Below, piece after piece: positions 53,410 to 63,261 of a stretch of 64,000 nt of DNA. The stretch is from Parelaphostrongylus tenuis (lineage: Eukaryota; Nematoda; Chromadorea; Rhabditida; Metastrongylidae). The DNA is taken from assembly GCA_019055375.1 (NCBI GenBank), contig JAHQIW010000191.1, positions 248,001 through 312,000 of the forward strand. Direction: 5' to 3'. Each line of letters begins with the position of its first letter. Position 1 is the first letter of the stretch. The position numbers were made by a program, and so were the translations under genes. The notes beneath the pieces are model-generated. The model did no database searches and was not told the DNA's origin. It saw nothing but the letters and a program-made list of their open reading frames with translations.

Positions 53410-53900
53410 ATCGCCTTGGGTCAATCGGCGGCTCAGAAGAAGACAAGCACGTCGAAGTAACCCGAGAAATCTCTAGAGAGACAGTGCTTGCTCAAGACGA
53501 GGGTGAAGAATGTATGGATTTTCTTTATGAATACAAGATGATGTAAGGTCTTGTAAAGTTCAAGCAGCCATTTCAACGAGGAATTGAACATTGAGAGTAG
53601 ATTTTTGATCAGCCACATGAGGCAGCAGGCGAAAACCGATTGAACTAGTGCTGTACAGAGTTCGATCTGCGCCAGAACATTCCAGAACTTCCAGACAGCC
53701 TTTGTGAGCCCTCTAGAGATGACAATCTTATCAGGAAGATGAGAAAGGCTTCAAAAACCTGAGAAGATCAGAAGGGAAAAATGGACGAAGAAAGGAACAT
53801 TTTCAAATCAGCAGGAAACAGTAGGAAGAGTCTATCAACACTAGGCTAATAAAGCAGGATTTCGATAATTTTTACAAAACAATAAGAATAGTTCGAAATT
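53410..53900 (+). repeat. Direct repeat, unit 1 (~490 bp)
   Basis: Matches 54105-54600 in order. Shared phrases include GGGTCAATCGG, TCTAGAGAGACAGTGCTTGC (CCTAGAGAAACACTGATTGC there), a CATTCCAG block and CAATCTTATCAGGAAGATGA. Identity is well below 90 percent, so the duplication is old. No conserved frame. Confidence 0.7.
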
Positions 53901-54056
53901 ATAGTATTTCTACTGCTTACTTCGCAATGTTACGATGTTACTTATATAACTTAGAGAATTGAGTGGTGAGCAAAAACACGGCCTCAGGCGGGAATCGGAC
54001 CCGCGTTTCATCCTAACCGGAGACGCGTGCTCTAACCACTACACCACCGAGGCACA
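53895..54056 (-). repeat. tRNA-like SINE, family 3, best copy
   Basis: The complement gives a 7-bp acceptor-type stem (GCCTCGG / CTGAGGC), a D-arm, and a T-arm GCGGG-TCCGATT-CCCGC. The middle (TCTCCGGTTAGGATGAA) cannot form a 5-bp anticodon stem. It is therefore a tRNA-derived repeat head, not a tRNA gene. It sits between the two units of the direct repeat. Confidence 0.75.
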
Positions 54057-54104
54057 TTTGCCCGACCACTCATTCTTCTCTAGGTTGAATAATAATAGTT
54101 TTGA

Positions 54105-54600
54105 GACGCCCCGGGTCAATCGGGAGCTCTGAAGAAGACGAGGACGTCGAATTAACTTGAGAAATCCCTAGAGAAACACTGATTGCTCAAGCTGAGGCTA
54201 AATATATATGGATTTTCTCATGGATACAAAATAATGGAAAACTTTGCAAAAATCAAGCAGCAAATTGGATACGAAATCGATCACGAAGGCGAATTTCTGA
54301 CCTACCACGCGAGGTGGTGGATCAGAATCGATTAAACTAGCTCTGAATGAGATTCAATATACGCCACAACATTCCAGTGTTTTCCCAGATGTCCTTGTAA
54401 ACTCTTCAAAGAAAATAATCTCATTAGGAAAATACGAAAGGCTTGAGGATCAGAGGGAGATCAGAACGGAGGAAAGAAAGAAAGAAAGTTTTCAAATCGA
54501 CAGAAGGCAGTAGGAAACCTCTCTCACCAGACAGAACGGCGAATACTTGGCCATAAGGCAGGATTTTAGATAATTTCGAAAGAATAATAAAAATAATCCC
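54105..54600 (+). repeat. Direct repeat, unit 2 (~495 bp)
   Basis: Second unit of the repeat described at 53410-53900. It adds a GAAAGAAAGAAAG run near 54474 and ends at the edge of the GC-rich island. Confidence 0.7.
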
Positions 54601-54604
54601 TGGA

Positions 54605-55200
54605 CGACTCGTGCAGTTCCTTGCAAGCCCCAGAAGAAGCCGCGGGGGTAGAGAGAGGGTCGGCGGCGGACAAGGCGGGGTGGGGGCACATCACGTGGAC
54701 GTGCAGAGGGTGGCCGACGAGTGTGCACGATAATCGATTACTCGTAGTTCTGAGATTCGATGTGGGGGCGAGGGGGTGCTGTGTGGTGGGAGGAAGGGAC
54801 CCAACCCCCCGCCGGGGAGAGTTGCCCGGGTCATCGATGGGACCACTGGGGCCCGTTCCAGGACGTCGCACCGCCGCCGCCGCCGCCCGCCACGCGACCA
54901 CACACTGAGCAAGCGCTGAGTTGGACAGTGATCACATCTCGTCGTGTTGTCGTCGTCATGTCTCCTTGCGTCTCGCTGCTGGCCGCCGCGGCTCCCGCAC
55001 CGCCGCATGGCGACGATTTCGGTCGTAGGCGGCGGCGACGGCGCAACGGCGTCTGACGTCTCCGTAGCCCCACCACGTCCCGGACCTCTCTCCCTCCCAT
55101 TCGCGTTCTGTTCGTGGTCTGTGAGACTTCCCCGAACTACGAGAGGTGTCTCTGGGAAGCCCTTCCCAGAAGACTTTGTGGAGAGCTCTTTCGCTTAAAC
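54605..55200. other. GC-rich, CpG-rich island (~600 bp)
   Basis: A sharp composition change. It contains CCGCCGCCGCCGCCGCCCGCC, GGCGGCGGCGACGGCG, and many CpG. Six or more open frames of 70-110 codons overlap on both strands because stop codons are rare, so none is credible alone. It could be the promoter or an untranslated first exon of CNOT2 (minus strand, 1.6 kb upstream of its ATG), or an unrelated GC-rich insertion. Confidence 0.6.
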
Positions 55201-55300
55201 CTTTTAGGACGTTGAGTGAAGCGACCTCAGTCGGGAGTCGAACCCGCGCCTCACCCATACCCCGCGGCGCGTGCCACCACTACACTATCGACGCCGCTCG
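55200..55300 (-). repeat. tRNA-like SINE, family 3, at the island edge
   Basis: CAGTCGGGAGTCGAACCCGC (B-box complement), GCGTGCCACCACTACACTAT (A-box complement). Close in layout to 53.99 kb. Confidence 0.65.
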
Positions 55301-55435
55301 CTTTGTTACCACTTCTTTTTCGATATGAGGCATTCTATGTCAGCATTATCAGGTCGTTTATCTTATGTACAAAGTAGGCAAGTATTTAGCAAGTTGCAGG
55401 ACCGACTCTGTAAGGACCTCGGCACTGTTTAGCTT

Positions 55436-55735
55436 TTATATTTATTTATTTATTTATTTATTTATTTACGTCTCCCCATCCACTTTGTGGATCGCAGCAC
55501 TTTTCCGTAGAGACTTCGGAAGTTTGACATGTCGGTTCGAAATCTGCTTGAGGAATTCGCCCTCTTTATGAATGTCGTCGAACGGTGGTCGAGGGGATTC
55601 TCCTTGTAATCTCGAAGACAGCCTCGCTAAGGCGTTCCCTCAGGCGCCCAGACACTGCATCACTAGCCGCTGCGCTATTCCGCTCCCGGTATTGTTCAAT
55701 AGCTATCAATTCTATCTTCTTGAGCAGACCCGCAA
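55436..55735 (-). repeat. Diverged tRNA-headed repeat, possible SINE family 4
   Basis: ATTT units, then GGATCGCAGCACTTTTC, a CTTTATGAATGTCGTCGAAC segment and a head whose complement reads GGAATAGCGCAGCGGCTAGT. The middle recurs diverged at about 59480-59740. Confidence 0.5.
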
Positions 55736-56029
55736 TTCTTAATACGAGGATTTTTTTGGGTGCTGTGTAGCGCGTTTCAGCGAAGTTTAGCTTTTTTTTT
55801 TCAGCGCCTCAGCGAAATCGAACTGACACCCAATCAGTCAAATCCTTTCGTAACGTAAGCAGAGAAAACTTGATATCCAACTTTTTTTTTGAAAATGCAA
55901 AAAAAGTTGTGTATCAATTTTTCTCCCGCTCGGGTTAGCAAAGTGTCTGATTGAATGGATTGTGCGCCATTCATCGACTGGCTTGTAGAAACCTCGCCAG
56001 AACTTCTATGTATATATACATATGTACAT

Positions 56030-56033
56030 ATAC

Positions 56034-56066
<33 letters not shown>
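56030..56066. repeat. (TA)n microsatellite at SINE head
   Basis: TA units end directly at the head of the SINE at 56067. Confidence 0.85.
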
Positions 56067-56068
<2 letters not shown>

Positions 56069-56368
56069 CAGACGCATGTGACGCAGTGCTTAGAAGTGCT
56101 CTGCGTCGCACACCAAGGTCGATGGTTCCACCTCGCGCTCACGACTCACTAAGCCATCCATCTTTTTCCGGATTTTTTAATGGATACCACGCTGGTCACA
56201 GACTTGTTTGGGGATAAGCAGCACTGACTCGATACAGCGGGAGGCCACCCGAGTCATTCTAAGGCCAGATATGCATTCAGTCACTTCAAACGAAGTTAGA
56301 AATTGAAGACGAATGCATGGCGCATGCCTCAGGGAGTGATCGACTCGAAGAGCTTTATCCTTTTTAGC
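56067..56368 (+). repeat. SINE family 1, copy h
   Basis: Sense, full length: head ACGCATGTGACGCAGTGCTT, body GGGAGGCCACCCGAGTCATT, tail GAATGCATGGCGCATGCCTC then GAGCTTTATCCTTTTT. Confidence 0.9.
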
Positions 56369-56447
56369 TTTTACGTGTATACGTATGTATGTGTGGGCAT
56401 ATATGCACATGTATGTGAATATGTATACGTACACATTTATATATAAT

Positions 56448-56685
56448 CGAGAAAACTTGATTAGCTGATGCGAGGTTGGTAAATTAGTCGTAGAAGTTCG
56501 GCTGACGTTCCGGCGACCCTCCTTCTTCAGTGCCTGGGCGTATGTAGTATTAGTCGTACTAGTAGTACTAGAAACTCATACTACATACGCCCAGGCTCTG
56601 AGAAGGCGGGTCGCCGAAACGTCAGCCGAGTTTTAACGACTAATTTACCAACCTCGCGTCAGCTAATCAAGATAAGTTTTCTCGA
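56448..56685. repeat. 238-bp hairpin, family D type copy
   Basis: Near-perfect inverted repeat. TCGAGAAAACTTGATTAGCT at the left pairs with AGCTAATCAAGATAAGTTTTCTCGA at the right. GGCTGACGTTCCGGCGACC pairs with GGTCGCCGAAACGTCAGCC. CTGGGCGTATGTAGTA pairs with TACTACATACGCCCAG. The loop is GTCGTACTAGTAGTACTAG, itself palindromic. Confidence 0.9.
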
Positions 56686-57049
56686 TTTTCATAAATCAAT
56701 TAATTATGCCAAGGTCCATAGAAAGTCAAACTTCTGGATTATTTTTATATATATGCATGGTATGCACATATTTACGTATTTGTAGACATACATTGTCACA
56801 TACTTTTTATTGATCTTTTTAAGAGGTCTGGTATTCCATCTCAGTGATATATGCGTCTCGACGGTTTTGCCCGTCTCGTGAGTAGGACACATCCATACCA
56901 AGGGGAAAAGAGGGCACGGTGCTACAGTGCTAGTCAAGAGGAACATCACGTGTTGCGACATTTTTCGATGAAGTCGATGTTCTGTAGCTGTTGTCATATT
57001 CAAAGGACTTCATTCGACAGATTCTAAAAACCTCGTAAAAACTCCGATT

Positions 57050-57130
57050 TATGTATATACACATATATATGTTTACGTATATATATGTACATGTATATAT
57101 GTACATATATATGCATACATATGTATATAA
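57050..57130. repeat. Degenerate TA/GTACATA microsatellite
   Basis: Mixed TATATG and TACATATA units end at the TA insertion site of the mariner at 57133. Confidence 0.85.
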
Positions 57131-57132
57131 TA

Positions 57133-57727
57133 GGTTGAGGAGAAAGTTCCCGGAATTTGCCCATAACGTTAACATGTTCGCATGTTTTATATGCGATTTT
57201 CACATGGTTTGAAAGCTCGTTTTCTTGCGCATCGATTGATATATAACTCTTCTATACTGCCGCAGGACGGAACTGAAACGCGAACAGAAACGGCTATTGA
57301 TGCTTCACGAGTACAAAGTGGGCACAAATGCCGCTGACACTGTTCGTCGAACCAATGAGGCATGGGGCGAAGGAACTGTTGGAAAGACAGCTGTCTACGA
57401 AGACTTTGGATGGGATGTCCTGCCGCATCCATCATACTCGCCAGACCTGGCACCGAGTGATTACCACATCTTCCGGTCAATGGAACACTTTCTGCGAGAC
57501 CAGAAGTTCAATAACACGGGCGAGGTCGAGGAAACTCTTCGAAATTTCTTCAACTCCAAGGACAGCGTTTTCTACGCGCCGCAAGATCTTCATGTTGTCA
57601 GATCTGTGGCTGAACGTTATCGACTCAGAAGGAGACTACTTTGACTATTAAATTGTCTTTTGCTCGAACTTAATTGATGCACAAATAAAGTTTTTATAAG
57701 CAAATTCCGGAAACTTTCTCTTCAACC
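57133..57727 (+). mobile_element. Internally deleted mariner (595 bp), copy 2
   Basis: TA duplications at 57131 and 57728. The terminal inverted repeats are GGTTGAGGAGAAAGTTCCCG at the left and its relative in inverse at the right. The frame reads TELKREQKRLLMLHEYKVGT, then NAADTVRRTNEAWGEGTVGK, then directly GWDVLPHPSYSPDLAPSDYH and on to VAERYRLRRRLL before the stop. It has the same internal deletion junction as 32949-33542. The ancestral start ATG is ACG here, while the stop seen in copy 1 is absent. Confidence 0.92.
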
Positions 57728-57739
57728 TATTATTTGTGT

Positions 57740-57748
57740 ATATGTATG

Positions 57749-57781
<33 letters not shown>

Positions 57782-57790
57782 CAAATCATA
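57740..57790. repeat. (TA)n microsatellite
   Basis: TA and TATG units between the deleted mariner and a family 2 SINE. Confidence 0.85.
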
Positions 57791-57807
57791 TGCATGTGTA
57801 TACGTAT

Positions 57808-58030
57808 GGGCGTTGTGGCCGAGTGGTTGTGATTCTCGTCGCAGCGCACGTGGAGCCATCTCTCTCTGGCAGTCAACAACAACGCATTATGGAATGCCAC
57901 AGCCAGGCTATCGTCAAGATTGCAAGGAGACTCACTCAACTAATATTCTATGACGTTCAAGAAGGAGACGATCAAACGAATTGAATGCTAGAAGTATTGT
58001 GATCTGCGTAGTGAAACAAATAAGTACTTT
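57808..58030 (+). repeat. SINE family 2, copy e
   Basis: Head GGCGTTGTGGCCGAGTGGTT, then CAGTCAACAACAACGCATTA, the CAAGATTGCAAGGAGACTCA body and the tail TTTGAAGACAGATCAATAG. Confidence 0.85.
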
Positions 58031-58143
58031 GAAGACAGATCAATAGTCAAAGTATATATGCGTATATATACACGTATATACACGTGTATACACGTCTATG
58101 TGTACATATACATACATATATATGTATTTATGTACACATATAT

Positions 58144-58395
58144 GGGGGACTTGGCCGAGTGGTTGTGATGCTCGTTACGGCGCGCGTGGAACCGAGCTCC
58201 ATCCCCAACTCGCTCCAGCACTCAACAGCAACGCCCCATGGAACGCCACAGCAAGGCTGTCCTCGAGATTGCAAGGAGACTCGCTCAACCAGTATTTTAC
58301 GCCATTCAAGAAGACGAAAAAGGAACTGAATGCTAGTACTACTGGGAGTCTGGGGTGGTACAGTAGGAAAAAACTGTGATGTCAGATCAAACAAA
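58144..58395 (+). repeat. SINE family 2, copy f
   Basis: Head GGGGACTTGGCCGAGTGGTT, the most complete body (CTCGAGATTGCAAGGAGACT, TTCAAGAAGACGAAAAAGGA), and tail CTGTGATGTCAGATCAAACA. TA microsatellites lie on both sides. Confidence 0.88.
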
Positions 58396-58449
58396 GTGCT
58401 ATATATATGTATATGTATACATTGACACATATATACATGTACTCACATG

Positions 58450-59055
58450 TGGCATCTTCCCCTTCTGCTACTCTTAGTAGGGGGCGTGTGATACAAAGGC
58501 TAAATGAAAAGTCTGTGGAAATATATAGATTGTGTGTCAATTTATTTCTCTAAAAGCTCTTAAAGAGACCATATCCCCCGTTGAAACGTGTAAGTCAGTA
58601 CTGAATAAATCTTCGTATTAACAACCTCGTGTCTGCTCAAAAGGAAACATCAGCTTATTCAGATGAATTTATGCGGAAATAACTGCACTAGTATTTATAG
58701 AATGGGTGTCTTAGTCCCAATTTCCTATATATTCGTCCTCATCATTTGATCCGGAAGCGATATTTTTGCATCAGTTAGTGTAATCCCAAGTGCAAATTGG
58801 AATTATCAAGCATTTTCCCCGTAACCTCTCAGATGGTTTTACCTCGTCTTGATTGGAAGGTTTTCTGGGTGTTGCACTGCGAAGTACAGTCAGGTTCATT
58901 CGCCTAGGAGGGTCACCCAAGCTGAGAAGGAGTTTGACGTATCAACTTGGAAAGCCCAGCTAAGAGTCAACCGTAGCAGAAATGACCACCGTCTTGGTAA
59001 CCACTGGCCGCAAGGTAGTAATTTCTCTCTAATGCACAAGAACCGGCCATTGCTC
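58450..59055. other. Unassigned DNA
   Basis: No gene or complete repeat recognised. Confidence 0.35.
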
Positions 59056-59059
59056 GAAT

Positions 59060-59190
59060 GTGGTGACGACATGAGGAAGCCCCGGCCATACTTACGTCGA
59101 GATTTCAGGGAACAAAACAGCTTAACCAGCCCAGTTTTTCTGTGTTGGGACCTGCAATATCATTGAAGACGGGCCGTCCAAATGTCTCAG
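59060..59190 (+). repeat. LINE-type 3' tail fragment
   Basis: Inverse match to 32785-32930. Ends GAAGACGGGCCGTCCAAATG. Confidence 0.5.
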
Positions 59191-59479
59191 ATTTCCTGCA
59201 AAGCATCTCTTATTTTTCAACAATTTCCTATTAGTGATTCCTTCCAAAACTTCGTTGAGCTCATCATGGTCGACGTGTGTTCAGGGTGTCGAGCTGGAGG
59301 GATCGTAGATAATCTACGGGGAGTTTATAACTTAACAGCGTACTTTGACCTTCCCACGGAGTAGCCCAGCGGAGCGTAATCGTATGCCGCAGAAGAGTCA
59401 CCAATGTTTACTCTTCTTCATTTACATATCTCACACCACCGTCATCCCAGTTACTCTGCAGATCCCAGCACTTAATGCA

Positions 59480-59740
59480 TACCATTCGTTTCCTCGCTTT
59501 CATCTTTCAATAAGGTCTGCAAACTCTTTTCGTACTGCTTTGGCTGCTTGAGGGCTTCCTCTTCTTTACGAATGTCGAAGAATAGTCGTCGAGACAAGTC
59601 TTGCAGTTCTGTTACCACCCGGGCTTTGGCGTTCCGATTGCAAGGGGATGATGGTAGGGGATCAAACCAGCACCTTACATATCATTTGCTTCGTGATATA
59701 CTGTACACTAATCCACTGCTTTACTCTGCCATCTGTTGTT
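59480..59740 (-). repeat. Diverged repeat related to 55436-55735
   Basis: Shares GCTTGAGG, TCTTTACGAATGTCGAAGAA, a GTCGTCGAGACAAGTCTTGC segment and GGCTTTGGCGTTCC with the 55.5 kb element. Confidence 0.45.
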
Positions 59741-59934
59741 CTGTCATCAAGAAAAATATTCAAGGAACATCATACCTAAAAAGTGGTGCTTGAAAGTGTC
59801 CTGTGATTGAGCGAGCGGAATCAGCGAAGCCGATCGGGGAGGAATGAAACGTAATCTCGTAATTGTTCAAAGCGATCAATGATTGTCATAATTACTGATG
59901 CAGCATCTCAGGATCTTTTGGTTCTTTCTGATTA

Positions 59935-60470
59935 TGAAATAACAAATGAAAAACCTATCTCATTCACTGGAGAGGAACATTTCGTGGCAGTATTGGTAAC
60001 CATTCGAAAGCTGAGACTTTAGGCTACAGCTCCACGTCGCCGGGTTTCGAAAAAGCCTTTTTTTTACTTCGCTCAGGAGGAGATCTCTTGCGTTGCAGAC
60101 GTGCATATTTCTCATCGGATAGAGCTCTTTCTTTGGACCATTAGTGATTGTTCGATAGCGTAATCGTTTCTGTTTCCGGGATATAAGCACAACATTAAAA
60201 CCAGAAATGGTTACGCTATCGAACAATCACTAATAGTCAAAAGAAAGAGCTCTATCCGGCGAGAAATATGCGCATCTGAGATATAGTTTTAGGTGGATTT
60301 CACATCGTCATAAAAGTGTGTTTCGAAAAACCGGCCATATAGGGCTCTAGCCAGAAATCTAAGCTTCGGATTGATTCTAACACTCCAATGAACACTTTCC
60401 AGCGAATGAGGTCGCTCTTTCATTTGTTCCTTATAATCAGAAAGAACCGATTCTTTACTACTACAAGATT
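59935..60470. repeat. Fold-back element, spacer nearly lost
   Basis: The left arm (AACAAATGAAAAACCTATCT; AGAGCTCTTTCTTTGGACCA; GATAGCGTAATCGTTTCTG) and right arm (GGTTACGCTATCGAACAATC; AAGAAAGAGCTCTATCCGGC; TCGCTCTTTCATTTGTTCC) pair through an almost spacer-free centre near 60195. Confidence 0.85.
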
Positions 60471-60509
60471 TTCCCCATAGCGTCATATCTGACCTGATAT
60501 ATAGGTAAA

Positions 60510-60806
60510 AAAGGATTAAAGCTCTCGGCGTTAATCAATCCCTGAGGGATTCGCCATGCTTTTGACTTCAATTTTTAACTTCGTTTGAGGTGATTGAATG
60601 CATATCTGGCCTCTACAATGACTCGCGGTGGCCTCCCGCTGAACCGAGTCAGTGCTGCTTATCCTCCCAGACAAGTCCAAGACCTGTCTAATACCAATTT
60701 ACCGACCCCGGAGGGATGGATGGCTTGCTGAGCAATTAGCGCGAGATCGAACCATTGACCTCGTGTCCGACGCAGGGCACCTCTAACCACTGCGCCACAT
60801 GCGCTA
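60510..60806 (-). repeat. SINE family 1, copy i
   Basis: Antisense, full length: tail AAAAAAGGATTAAAGCTCTC, body GGTGGCCTCCCGCTGAACCG, head CACTGCGCCACATGCGCTAT against a TA run. Confidence 0.9.
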
Positions 60807-60839
60807 TATATATATGTATATATATATATATATGCAGAT

Positions 60840-61945
60840 CCCTTCGGATGGTAGACTGTGATGGTGCCCATGGAATTCCATCTCATACCAAGTGATGTAT
60901 CGGTTTGAAATCCACTTCACTTTCACCTCGGCATTGCCAGTCAATAATGATTTTCTTTATGGTCTAGCTGATATTACAGGTTGACACGAGAACTCATTCG
61001 CATAGCTATAAACTTTACTTCTTTCCTGGGCTCTTTTTTTGCATCTCGTCCATGAATGTTTGTGGCCATACTTGGGCGAGTTTCCCGTTTTAGAGGGGAA
61101 TTCCGACTTTTGACCTTTTGGGGACCGCCGCTGATAACAGGAAGCGTCGCGCTGGTCGCCCGCGGGACAGTCGCAGGTGGGCAGCATCTGCAGATCGATC
61201 GCACCTCCAGATTATGCTTGCCTGCTTTGGTCTGAGACACGACGCCGCCATTACAGTAGCTGAATCGTCGCGCGGCGTGCTACGTTTCGTAGTATATGGT
61301 CCGAAAAGGTTATACTGCCCCTTAAACGGCATGCATCACCTTCATTGATTCCCATGTTCACTCGCGTACCCCGGACTACACGTGCATCGACATAATTCAC
61401 TGGGTGGTCCGCATCCCACACTCTCTTGATGGTGATGGGCTCCACCAAAGGGCAGTTTAGAAGTCGGAACACCACTTCAAGGAGGGCCCCCTTTCCGCTC
61501 AAGTATGGCCATAGACATTCTTGGGCGAAATACAAAGAAAAAATAGTCAAGGAAAAAATCTAAAGATCAAGCTAGCCGAATAAATCCTCGTGCCATCGTC
61601 GTGGTAAATCCAAATCATTAACCCTTTGCGGACTGCAGTTAGCCGATTTTCGCCAGGGCGAGCCATTTCCGTCATTTATTTAGAGTTTTTCCCTCATTCT
61701 GAAAAAAACTCTAGGCCTTCTCGAGGCTGATACGAAGCAGTGGCTTACGTACGTCTCGGTGGCATCGCACGCCTCATCAAAGCCACATGCCTCACCAGTC
61801 AACCTTGTTTCGTGGCAGATCATATTGTTCAGAGCGAGGTTCAAAAGCGGTCGACTGAGAGGCAAAAACCTTGGGTTTTCACATTGCTCTGAAACTCCAA
61901 AATTTTCTCTCCAAGACCATCTACTTAATGTGCATTTATGACTCG
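60840..61945. other. Unassigned DNA, partly repetitive
   Basis: 61180-61330 (GACACGACGCCGCCATTACA; GCGCGGCGTGCTACGTTTCG) resembles 40100-40205 in RPB12 intron 2. ATTAACCCTTTGCGGAC at 61618 resembles GGTTAACCCTTTGAGAAC at 38369. This suggests another inverted-repeat family. No gene. Confidence 0.35.
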
Positions 61946-61949
61946 GATG

Positions 61950-62340
61950 CCAAGAGAACTCCCAAGTCAGAAACGTAAGCTTCTTTTCGCTCCTACAACG
62001 CGCTACGAAGACCTTCTCAGAAATCAAATTCGGCTTTGAACTCTCCAAGATTGGTGCTATCGAATCAGTATTAGTGTAGTCTAATAAGAACCGATCCACA
62101 GACCATAGCCGAGCAAACGCAGCAAACCGAGTGTGAAACATATTTTTTTTTTTGCTGGAACAGCGCTCTGAAAAGTCTTCCTCAGAAACCGAACATTGTA
62201 TTAGAATCGTCGAGATTCAAGCTTCCGAAAGACCACTAGAATTCCAGCAAAAAAGCTCTGTCCAACGAAAAAGATCTATGACAAGTTGAGGCTCAAAATA
62301 ACCCTCATCGCCCACTAAGGATTGGAGGAACTCTTATCGA
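61950..62340. repeat. Fold-back-related repeat
   Basis: CTCCTACAACGCGCTACGAA, GGTGCTATCGAATCAG, TCCAACGAAAAAGATC, ending in a GAGGCTCAAAATAACCCTC motif like the one beside the 52.4 kb fold-back. Confidence 0.5.
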
Positions 62341-62554
62341 AATATCAGTATTTGTGAAGGATTTCGTGAAGCGGAAAATATGAAATGTTCGAGCTCTTAG
62401 TTTTTCACTGTTTGTTCAGCTTTAACCCCTCGTCCCTCGAAAACTGACACCTGCCGCCCCTTGTGATCCGCTCATTTTCACTGCCTTCGTGTCGTTTGTC
62501 GAGTGTTTGACTCCCAGAAGACTGCAAAAATCCCCTACTTTATCCCGTTTTTCA

Positions 62555-62695
62555 GCAGTTTTGTGATGTTATAGTGATATATCCAGGAATGACGAGTGAT
62601 AAGCAAACCTCTGAATCTCGATCTAGCCGAGAGTCGAACCCGCAATTAACCCTCTCCGGGGCCGCTTGCTAACCAATACGCTACCGCACCCGGTA
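62555..62695 (-). repeat. tRNA-like SINE, family 3
   Basis: GTTATAGTGATATATCCAGG leader, CGAGTGATAAGCAAACCTC, B-box complement GAGAGTCGAACCCGC, A-box complement CTAACCAATACGCTACCGCA. Confidence 0.7.
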
Positions 62696-62856
62696 AGGCT
62701 GAAATGTGGGTTCAACTTGTGAGGTCCGAGATTCGGAGTTTTGTGTATAACTCAGCATTCTTGGATACAAAAGAGTGCTTGAAATGCTCAAAAAGCGGTT
62801 GTTATTGTGCTTTTCTGACTGCGCTGACATAGTCTCCATGTGAATTTGTTCTCCTA

Positions 62857-63121
62857 TTAACCCAATCGGGACCGTGGACCCACCTCCTCTGCGTCTCTAA
62901 CCCCTAGTGTCGTAACGCATTGAATGTATTATTGTAATACATCAGTTGTATTGTTTTTATTATTCTAATACTTATGACAACATAATATATTTACATGTAA
63001 CATAACATAGGAAAATAACAACAATGATACAATTGAATCGATACAATAATGCATTCACTACGTTCCCACGCTGGGGGTTAGAGATGCAGAGGAGGTGGGC
63101 CCATGGTCCCGAAAGCGTTAA
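62857..63121. repeat. 265-bp inverted repeat (MITE-like)
   Basis: TTAACCCAATCGGGACCGTG at the left pairs with CATGGTCCCGAAAGCGTTAA at the right. CCACCTCCTCTGCGTCTCTA pairs with TAGAGATGCAGAGGAGGTGG. GTAACGCATTGAATGTATTA pairs with AATGCATTCACTACG. The loop is AT-rich. Possible TTAA target. Confidence 0.85.
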
Positions 63122-63261
63122 GTTTTTCGTCTTGTAACCGCCGATTGAAATGGTAGTAGTGTGAAAAGTGCGAGAGTTTTCCGAGAATTGATATATTTAA
63201 TTTCAGTCCCACTTAGTCTGCAGGCTGTTATCATGAAATTCGTCGTCGTCGTCGAAACATG

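Noticed and set aside
53990..54056. Candidate functional tRNA gene
   Set aside because: The acceptor and T arms pair, but the anticodon arm cannot form and near relatives are scattered as repeats. Called a tRNA-derived SINE head.
54621..55258. Overlapping 70-110-codon frames in the GC-rich island
   Set aside because: Stops are rare in GC-rich DNA. Six frames overlap on both strands with no recognisable domain, so none is preferred.
57297..57644. Domesticated mariner-derived gene
   Set aside because: TA duplications and terminal inverted repeats are intact, the start is lost and a sister copy is broken. It is a transposon copy, not a host gene.
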